A DNA stretch of 64,000 nt from an uncultured Peptococcaceae bacterium (GTDB lineage Bacteria > Bacillota > Dehalobacteriia > UBA4068 > UBA4997): contig CANQPG010000003.1 of NCBI GenBank assembly GCA_947625705.1, forward strand, positions 1 to 64,000. The letters run 5' to 3'. Under the pieces are notes generated by a model that worked only from the letters and a program-made list of their open reading frames with translations, was not told where the DNA came from and made no database searches. This document shows positions 57,000-64,000 of this stretch, one piece after another. The position numbers were made by a program, and so were the translations under genes. Each line of letters opens with the position of its first letter. The stretch's first letter is position 1.

Positions 57000-58037
57000 A
57001 TGGCAGAAAGAGCAGCGACAGACAGAGCCGCGGCGTTGGAGGCCGCGCTGGCGCAGATTGAAAAGAATTTCGGCAAAGGCTCGATCATGAAGATGGGGGC
57101 TTCGGCCGCGCAGGGTATTGAGGTGATCCCCACCGGCTGTTTGCCGTTGGATATCGCGCTCGGCGTGGGCGGTATTCCGCGCGGGCGTATTGTGGAGATA
57201 TACGGGCCGGAATCCTCCGGCAAGACCACGGTGGCGCTGCATATTGCGGCCGAGGCGCAGAAAATGGGCGGCACGGCGGCGTTCATTGACGCGGAGCACG
57301 CGCTTGACCCGGTCTATGCGCACAATCTGGGCGTTAATCTGGACGAGCTGCTGGTCTCGCAGCCCGATACCGGCGAACAGGCGCTGGAAATCGCCGAAGC
57401 GCTGGTGCGCTCCGGTGCGGTCGATCTGGTGGTGGTGGACTCGGTGGCGGCGCTGGTGCCGCGGGCGGAACTTGAGGGCGACATGGGCGACGCGCACGTG
57501 GGCTTGCAGGCGCGTTTGATGAGCCAGGCGCTGCGCAAGCTGACCGGCGCGGTGAACAAAAGCCGCTGCGCCATCGTGTTTATCAACCAGCTGCGCGAAA
57601 AAGTCGGCGTGATGTACGGCAACCCGGAGGTCACCCCCGGCGGCCGTGCGCTGAAGTATTATGCCACCGTGCGTATCGACGTGCGCCGGGTGGAGACGCT
57701 GAAGCAGGGCGGCGACAGCGTGGGTAACCGCACCAAGGCCAAGATCGTCAAAAACAAGGTGGCGCCGCCGTTTAAAATGGCGGAGTTCGATATCGTGTTC
57801 GGCGAGGGCATTTCCCGCGTCGGCTCGCTGCTGGACTTGGGCGTCAATCTGGACGTTATCGACAAGAGCGGCTCCTGGTTTGCCTATAAGGGCGAGAAGA
57901 TCGGCCAGGGGCGCGAGAACGCCAAGAAGTATCTGAAAGAAAACCCGGAAGTTTTCGCCGAGGTGGAAGCCAAGGTGCGCGAGCTTTCGGTGACTTCCAA
58001 CCGTCTCGCTTTCGGCACCACCGACGACGAGGCGTAA
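57000..58037 (+). CDS. recA: Recombinase RecA
   Basis: [26 protein letters not shown]...[13 protein letters not shown]...[16 protein letters not shown]. Confidence 0.98.
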   Translation: MAERAATDRAAALEAALAQIEKNFGKGSIMKMGASAAQGIEVIPTGCLPLDIALGVGGIPRGRIVEIYGPESSGKTTVALHIAAEAQKMGGTAAFIDAEHALDPVYAHNLGVNLDELLVSQPDTGEQALEIAEALVRSGAVDLVVVDSVAALVPRAELEGDMGDAHVGLQARLMSQALRKLTGAVNKSRCAIVFINQLREKVGVMYGNPEVTPGGRALKYYATVRIDVRRVETLKQGGDSVGNRTKAKIVKNKVAPPFKMAEFDIVFGEGISRVGSLLDLGVNLDVIDKSGSWFAYKGEKIGQGRENAKKYLKENPEVFAEVEAKVRELSVTSNRLAFGTTDDEA

Positions 58038-58069
58038 TAGACCGTAAAAAACATATTAAAATATCAGAC

Positions 58070-58104
58070 ATAACCTCTCTCCTGGCGGAGAGAGGTTTTT
58101 TTGC
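58070..58104 (+). terminator. recA terminator
   Basis: AACCTCTCTCCTGGCGGAGAGAGGTTTTTTT. Confidence 0.92.
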
Positions 58105-58357
58105 GCCCTTTTGGCGGCGGCGGTGGGGAAAGAGGGGGAGGTTCAAAAAAAGTGAAAAAATTTTTTTAGCCGAAATTTGGCGAAATTTACCAATCCAAAA
58201 ATTTTCCACACCAACAGCTGGGCAAAATTGGCGTTCCTGCTACCACAATTTGTGTTTAAGGCCGTTTAGAGGGCAAAACAGGGCGGTTTTTGGCTTGGTC
58301 AGGCGGTTGAAAAAAGTTGTAAAAGGCTATTGATTTTTTCTAAAAACTCGGTTAAAA

Positions 58358-58414
58358 TGGTGCCAAGGTGCAAAAAAGTGGTAAACAAGTGCATCTTGGT
58401 GTTAAAAAGTGGAT
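58358..58414 (+). promoter_or_regulatory. Candidate MraZ operator: GTG-containing repeats at ~10-bp period
   Basis: GTG at 58360, 58368, 58378, 58389, 58399, 58409: GGTGCCAAGGTGCAAAAAAGTGGTAAACAAGTGCATCTTGGTGTTAAAAAGTGG, directly after a TTGATT-N17-TAAAAT promoter-like sequence. Confidence 0.65.
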
Positions 58415-58476
58415 AGTTTGTTAGCTGTGATTTTGGGCGGCCAAAGCGCCGGGCACAAGGCGGGAGGTGAGAGCAG

Positions 58477-58929
58477 ATGACTTTTATGGGAACGTATCAG
58501 AATAACGTTGACCCCAAGGGGCGCGTCAGTATTCCCGTAAAGTATCGTGAGGCTCTCGGCGAACGCTTTTATGTGACGAAAGGCTTTGACCGCTGCATTG
58601 ATATCCACACGGTGGCCGGCTGGGAAAAGCTGGCGGGCAAATTGCACAAGCTTTCCGTTACCAAACGGGATATGCGTGATTTTGTGCGCTTCGTTTTCGG
58701 CAACGCCACCGAAGTCGAGCTGGACAAGCAGGGGCGGATATTGCTGCCCGCGCTGCTCCGCGAGACGGTGGGTATCGAAAAAGAGGTTATTGTGATGGGC
58801 GTGGGCGATAAGATCGAGATCTGGGATAAGGCGGCATGGGAGAAGCACCAGCAGGAGCTTAGCCAGCATATCGCCGATATTTCCGAAAACGTCGGCGCGT
58901 TTGACGTCGACGTGGATATCGATTTGTAG
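58477..58929 (+). CDS. mraZ: Transcriptional regulator MraZ
   Basis: MTFMGTYQNNVDPKGRVSIPVKYREALGERFYVTKGFDRCIDIH. Confidence 0.96.
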   Translation: MTFMGTYQNNVDPKGRVSIPVKYREALGERFYVTKGFDRCIDIHTVAGWEKLAGKLHKLSVTKRDMRDFVRFVFGNATEVELDKQGRILLPALLRETVGIEKEVIVMGVGDKIEIWDKAAWEKHQQELSQHIADISENVGAFDVDVDIDL

Positions 58930-58994
58930 GCGGCCCCGCAGTGTGGCAGGTATGGTGGTGTGTGTAGAGTGATCTGACAAAACGGCGGCGGGGA

Positions 58995-59954
58995 GTGAGC
59001 ATGACGACAACGGCACGGGAATTTAAGCATTTGCCGGTTTTGTTTGCCGAGGTCATGCAAAGCCTGAACCCAAAGCCCGGCACGGTTTTTGTGGACGGGA
59101 CTTTGGGCGGCGGCGGCCACACCGAGGGCATTTTGCAGCGGACGGCGCCTGACGGCGTGGTCATCGGTATTGACCAGGACGCGGACGCGCTGGCGGCGGC
59201 AAGCGAGCGGCTTGCCCCATACGGCGCGCGGTTCCGCCCGGTGCGGGCAAATTTTGCCGGGCTCTCCGATGTGCTGCGCGAGCAGAATATCCCGCAGGTG
59301 GACGGCGTTTTGTTGGATATCGGCGTTTCCTCTTATCAGCTGGACACGCCGGAGCGCGGTTTTTCCTATATGAGCGACGGCGCCCTCGATATGCGTATGG
59401 ACAGACGCGGCGGGGCGACGGCGGCGGACTTGTTGGCGCAATTATCAGCCGAAGAGCTGGCGGACATTATCTATAAGTACGGTGAGGAGAAGTTTTCCCG
59501 CCGCATTGCCCAAAGGATCGTGGCGGCAAGAGAGCAGCAGCCGATAACCGGGACTTTGCAGCTGGCCGAGATCGTGGCGGGTGCGATACCGCCCAAGGCG
59601 CGGCGGGCTGAAAAGCAGCACCCGGCCAAACGGACGTTTCAGGCGCTGCGCATTGCCGTAAACGACGAGCTGGGCGTGCTGGAGCGCGGCCTGGCCGCAG
59701 GATTTGCGGCGCTTAAGCCGGGCGGCAGGCTGGCGGTGATCACTTTTCATTCGCTGGAGGATAGAATTGTTAAAACGTATTTCGCCGCGCGGTGTCAAGG
59801 GTGCATTTGCCCACCGGAGTTTCCCGTTTGTGTATGCGGGCGGCAGCCGGAGGGGAAGCTCTTGCAGCGCAAGCCGATAACGGCGGGCGAGGCGGAACTT
59901 GCCGCCAACCCCCGTGCCCGCAGCGCTAAACTGCGGGTGATCGAGAAATTATAA
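58995..59954 (+). CDS. rsmH: 16S rRNA (cytosine1402-N4)-methyltransferase
   Basis: [38 protein letters not shown]...[12 protein letters not shown]-like block [15 protein letters not shown]. Confidence 0.96.
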   Translation: MSMTTTAREFKHLPVLFAEVMQSLNPKPGTVFVDGTLGGGGHTEGILQRTAPDGVVIGIDQDADALAAASERLAPYGARFRPVRANFAGLSDVLREQNIPQVDGVLLDIGVSSYQLDTPERGFSYMSDGALDMRMDRRGGATAADLLAQLSAEELADIIYKYGEEKFSRRIAQRIVAAREQQPITGTLQLAEIVAGAIPPKARRAEKQHPAKRTFQALRIAVNDELGVLERGLAAGFAALKPGGRLAVITFHSLEDRIVKTYFAARCQGCICPPEFPVCVCGRQPEGKLLQRKPITAGEAELAANPRARSAKLRVIEKL

Positions 59955-60013
59955 AAAAACCGCGCCGTGTGACGGATTGGGATTTAAAGACGGCGGAAAG
60001 GAAGTGACCGGAT

Positions 60014-60592
60014 TTGCAGGCAGCTACGGCAAAACGCAAAATGACGGAGGCCGAACAAAGACGCTATGCCTTTCGGGTATACGAGAACGCCGACGACGCC
60101 ATGGCGGAGGCCAGGGCGAAAGCCAAGCAGCAGGCTGCGGCCGACCGCCGCGCCAAGGTGAAGCTGCTCTTTGGGGTGTTCGCGATCTTCCTGCTGGGCA
60201 TGGGTTACATGCTGCTGAACACGCAGGTCACGGTCATCGGTTATGAAATCAACCAACAGATGGCGGCCAACGATAAATTGGCCAACGACAACACCCGCCT
60301 GGTGTTGGAGATCGAACAGGCCACCAGTCCGGAAAAGGTGGCGGGATTTGCCGTCGAGCATTTTAATATGGTGACGGCGACGGAGGACTCAGTTATCTAT
60401 TACGACGCGGCGGCCGCCGAAAACTCGGCGGGCAATATCCGCACCGGCATGGCAGTAGATCAGGCGGCGCTGGGCTTCGGCACGCTGGAGGTCATTGACG
60501 ACAGCGGCTCAGGAAGCCTGATTGAAAGCATCGGCACGTTTTGGCAGCAGTTAACTTCCGGCGGCGGCGTGCAGCTCGGTATGCGTGATTAA
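60014..60592 (+). CDS. FtsL/DivIC-like cell division protein
   Basis: Single TM (LLFGVFAIFLLGMGYMLLNTQVTVIGYEI) followed by short coiled coil; position between rsmH and PBP in the dcw cluster. Confidence 0.75.
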   Translation: MQAATAKRKMTEAEQRRYAFRVYENADDAMAEARAKAKQQAAADRRAKVKLLFGVFAIFLLGMGYMLLNTQVTVIGYEINQQMAANDKLANDNTRLVLEIEQATSPEKVAGFAVEHFNMVTATEDSVIYYDAAAAENSAGNIRTGMAVDQAALGFGTLEVIDDSGSGSLIESIGTFWQQLTSGGGVQLGMRD

Positions 60593-60774
60593 GTTGAATA
60601 AGCGATGAAATAAAGCCAGCGCCAGCAGCCCCGGCTTTATTTCTCTATTCTGAACAAGTTAAAAATCGGGGCGAAAAAGTGCAAAATCGCCCGGCGGCGT
60701 ATATTTGCCGCCATGGTTAATATATATTTGGTAAGCGTATCAGGCGGAATTTGCGGGAGAGGAGGCGGCAGATC

Positions 60775-62934
60775 ATGCGGCGCAGCAATTATGTGGCCGG
60801 CAAAAAGCTGACATATGTGTTTTTCTTTTTGGCCGTCTGCTTTCTGGTGGTGGCGGCTGGCTTGGCATACCGCACGCTGGTGCAGGGGGCGGAGCTTCAG
60901 GCCAAGGCGGAAAATTCCCGCACCCGCTCGGTGACGGTGGCGGCCAACCGCGGCACGATCTATGACCGCACCGGCTCGGTGCTGGCCGTCAGCGTCAGCA
61001 CGGATTCCGTGGCCGTCAACCCCAGCCAGATCGAGGACGCCGACGTACCGGAGGTGGCCGAAAAGCTGGCGGCTATTTTGGGCGTGGATTATGACACCAT
61101 TTACCAGCGCATTACCAAAAATTCTTACTTTGAGTGGGTGAAGCGCAAGGCCGATTTTGACGTGGTGGCCGATTTAACGGTGGAGATGAAAGAGGATAAC
61201 CTGCCCGGCGTGATGTTGGTGGAGGAAACGCAGCGTTATTATCCCAAGGTGGAGCTGGCGGCCAATCTGCTGGGCTTTGCCGGTATCGACAACCAGGGTC
61301 TGGAGGGCGTGGAATATTCCTACGACGAAATTCTGAAAGGCGTGGACGGCAGTATCGTCACCGAGTATGACAGCAACAACAACATCGTGCAGCAGGCCAT
61401 TCAGGAATACAACCAGCCGCAGGACGGCTATAATATTTATCTGACCATTGACGAGAACATTCAGTATTTTGCCGAGCGCGAGCTGGACGCGCTGATGGCG
61501 AGCGAGAACCCGCCCAAGGCGGCGGCGGTGCTGGCGATGGCGCCGCAGACGGGGGAGATCCTCTGCTGGGCGAACCGCCCGACTTATGACCCCAACCATT
61601 ATCAGGACTATGACCAAAGCTGCCGGCGCAACATGCTGATCACGGATACCTATGAACCCGGCTCGGTGTTCAAGATCGTGACGGCTTCGGCGGCGCTGGA
61701 TTCCGGTGCGGCCACGCTGAACGACCGCTTCTATGACCCCGGTTACATTCAGGTCTCCTCGCACAAGATCAAATGCTGGCGCTCCTATCGCCCGCACGGC
61801 AGCCAGAGCTTTGCCGAAATTATCCAGAACTCCTGCAACCCGTGCTTCGTCAATCTGGTGCAGAAAATGGAGGCCATGCAGAAAGGCACGTTCTATAAGT
61901 ATATCGACGCTTTCGGCTTCGGCAATATCACCGGGCTGGGCTTGCAGGGCGAGGCCAAGGGCATTGTCATTGACGAGGACGTAGTCAGCCAGCTCGATCT
62001 GGCGACGATGTCGATCGGCCAGAGTATCGCGGTGACGCCGCTGCAAATGGTGACGGCGGTATCGGCGGTGGCCAACGGCGGCACGCTTTTGCAGCCTCAG
62101 ATCATTCACCACATCACCGACAACGCGGGCAACGTGGTGCAGGAATACGAGCGCAAAGAGGTGCGCCGCGTCGTTTCCGAGGAAGTGGCGAACGAGGTCT
62201 GCCTGATGTTGGAAAACGTGGTCAATAAAGGCACCGGCTCCAAGGCGTATGTGGACGGCTATCGCGTCGGCGGCAAAAGCGGCACGGCGCAGAAACCGGG
62301 CGTGGGCGGCTATCAGGAGGGCAAATATATCGCCTCGTTCTGCGCCGTCGCCCCGGTGGACGACCCGCAGGTGGTCATGCTGGTGATGATCGACGAGCCG
62401 AGCGGCGCGCTGTATCAGGGCGGCCAGGTGGCGGCGCCGGTTTTGCAGAAAATTATGGCCGATACCCTGCGTTACCTCGGCGTGGTGTCGCAGGTGACGG
62501 ATATCAAATCCGATAAGATCGAGGTCAAGGTGGAACAGCAGACCTCCGTACCGGACGTGAGCAACCTCTCGGTTGAGGAGGCCAAAAAGGTTATCGGCGT
62601 GGCCGGGCTGGAATATGAGCTGGACGGCAGCGGCGTTTACGTGGGCAGCCAGACCCCGGCCGCGTTCAGCCAGGTGCCCGTCGGCACCAAAATTCTGCTG
62701 AAAACGGTGGGCAGCGCCGCGGACGATACCGTCACCGTGCCCGACCTCACCGGCAAATACGTACGCGAGGTGGCGGAGATATTGAACGCCATGGGCTTAA
62801 AAGTGAAAACGGAGGGCAGCGGCACGGCGTTTGAGCAAAACCCGGTGCCGGGTGCGAAAGTGCAGCGCGGCGACGTCATCACCGTGCAGTTTAAGGAGGA
62901 AAACGCGGCGGACGGACAAATCGAGCCGTATTAA
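60775..62934 (+). CDS. PASTA-containing penicillin-binding protein 2 (FtsI/SpoVD type)
   Basis: NRGTIYDRTGSVLAVS...EPGSVFKIVTASAALDSG...KSGTAQKPG...two C-terminal PASTA domains. Confidence 0.94.
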   Translation: MRRSNYVAGKKLTYVFFFLAVCFLVVAAGLAYRTLVQGAELQAKAENSRTRSVTVAANRGTIYDRTGSVLAVSVSTDSVAVNPSQIEDADVPEVAEKLAAILGVDYDTIYQRITKNSYFEWVKRKADFDVVADLTVEMKEDNLPGVMLVEETQRYYPKVELAANLLGFAGIDNQGLEGVEYSYDEILKGVDGSIVTEYDSNNNIVQQAIQEYNQPQDGYNIYLTIDENIQYFAERELDALMASENPPKAAAVLAMAPQTGEILCWANRPTYDPNHYQDYDQSCRRNMLITDTYEPGSVFKIVTASAALDSGAATLNDRFYDPGYIQVSSHKIKCWRSYRPHGSQSFAEIIQNSCNPCFVNLVQKMEAMQKGTFYKYIDAFGFGNITGLGLQGEAKGIVIDEDVVSQLDLATMSIGQSIAVTPLQMVTAVSAVANGGTLLQPQIIHHITDNAGNVVQEYERKEVRRVVSEEVANEVCLMLENVVNKGTGSKAYVDGYRVGGKSGTAQKPGVGGYQEGKYIASFCAVAPVDDPQVVMLVMIDEPSGALYQGGQVAAPVLQKIMADTLRYLGVVSQVTDIKSDKIEVKVEQQTSVPDVSNLSVEEAKKVIGVAGLEYELDGSGVYVGSQTPAAFSQVPVGTKILLKTVGSAADDTVTVPDLTGKYVREVAEILNAMGLKVKTEGSGTAFEQNPVPGAKVQRGDVITVQFKEENAADGQIEPY

Positions 62935-62966
62935 GCCGGGGATATACAGTGGAGGAGGAACTTGCG

Positions 62967-64000
62967 ATGAGGTTGAGAGATATTGCGGTTTATCTGGGTA
63001 TCGACCCCGAAACCGTACCGGATATCCGGGTGAAAAATTTGCAGTACGATTCGCGCACGGTGCAGCCGGAGGACGTGTTCATCGCCCTGGTCGGGACGAA
63101 CGTGGACGGCCACGATTATATCGAACACGCAGTGGCCAACGGCGCGGTGGCCGTGATCGCCGAATACGCACCGGAAAGTGTGGCGGCGCACACCCCCGTG
63201 CTGGTGGTGAAAGACACGCGCGAGGTCATCTCGCTGCTGGCCGAGCTGCTGTATGACTTCCCGGACAAGAAATTGAACATACTGGGCGTCACCGGCACCA
63301 ACGGCAAAACGACGACGACCAATCTGGTGCGTTATCTCTGGCAGAAGCGGCGCGTCAAATGCGGCCTGATCGGCACCATCTGCAATTACTGCGGCGAGCG
63401 GAAGCTGCCCGCCGGCGCGACGACGCCCGAGCCTCTGCACCTGGCGGAGCTGCTCGCCATGATGGTGGAGGACGAGTGTACTCACGTTGTCATGGAGGTA
63501 TCCTCCCACGCGCTGAAGCAGAAGCGGGTGGACGCGCTGCATTTTAACGGCGCGGTGTTCACCAACCTGACGCAGGATCACCTCGATTATCATGTGACGG
63601 TGGAGGATTATCTGAACGCCAAATTGCAGCTGTTCCGTATGCTGGACAGAAACCAGGCTGCCGAGGGCTTTGCCGTGGTGAATGTGGACGATCCGCACGC
63701 CGAAGACTTTATCAACGCCAGCCATGCCGAGCTTTGGACTTACGGTATCGACAACCCGGCGACGCTGCAGGCGCAGAATTATCATCTGACGGGGCGGGGC
63801 ACGGCGTTTGACGTGCTGTATCAGGGCAAAACTTATCAGGCGGAAATTCCGCTTTCCGGTAAATTCAACGTGTATAACTCGCTGGCGGCGCTCTGCGCCA
63901 TGCTGGCGCAGGGTTTTGAGCTGACCGACCTTTTGAACGATCTGAAAGAGGTGCCGCAGGTGCCGGGGCGTTTTGAGCAGGTGGACTGCGGCCAGGATTT
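62967..64000 (+). CDS. murE: UDP-N-acetylmuramyl-tripeptide synthetase, 3' end beyond window
   Basis: MRLRDIAVYLGIDPETV...YDSRTVQPEDVFIALVGTNVDGHDYIEHAV...LGVTGTNGKTTTTNLVRYLW...FTNLTQDHLDYHVTVEDY; open to window edge. Confidence 0.95.
   Translation, partial: MRLRDIAVYLGIDPETVPDIRVKNLQYDSRTVQPEDVFIALVGTNVDGHDYIEHAVANGAVAVIAEYAPESVAAHTPVLVVKDTREVISLLAELLYDFPDKKLNILGVTGTNGKTTTTNLVRYLWQKRRVKCGLIGTICNYCGERKLPAGATTPEPLHLAELLAMMVEDECTHVVMEVSSHALKQKRVDALHFNGAVFTNLTQDHLDYHVTVEDYLNAKLQLFRMLDRNQAAEGFAVVNVDDPHAEDFINASHAELWTYGIDNPATLQAQNYHLTGRGTAFDVLYQGKTYQAEIPLSGKFNVYNSLAALCAMLAQGFELTDLLNDLKEVPQVPGRFEQVDCGQD

Overview
The window is about 64 kb of a GC-rich bacterial chromosome, probably a spore-forming Bacillota lineage (intact sigK, YtvI-like protein, large SRP RNA, CIRCE/HrcA control). 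From about 6.8 kb to the right end it is mostly housekeeping: tcdA, SRP RNA, typA, pfp, PPIase, dipeptidase, infC-rpmI-rplT, trmH-like, pheST, U32 peptidase, mutS2, argH, sigK, PBP, M24 peptidase, signal peptidase, rnhA, WG-repeat protein, hemW, hrcA-grpE-dnaK-dnaJ-prmA, SAH/MTA deaminase, amino-acid ABC transporter, ferredoxin, uppS-cdsA-ytvI-dxr-rseP-ispG-proS, a polyprenyl-synthase pair, recA, mraZ-rsmH-ftsL-pbp-murE. The left 6.7 kb is accessory. The main candidate system is there: a tyrosine recombinase beside a ~245-bp segment bounded by inverted 18-bp recombinase-core-like sites. That segment holds an outward promoter and a terminator of opposite polarity, upstream of a treble-clef/zinc-ribbon gene and a very large fibro-slime/SpaA-type adhesin that carries one in-frame stop. 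This looks like a phase-variable promoter switch (inverton). A second candidate is a tandem structured leader (two related hairpins with a shared loop sequence) followed by a terminator-like, SD-sequestering hairpin upstream of a penicillin-binding protein gene. All calls come from reading the sequence and the supplied ORF track; no searches or folding programs were run.
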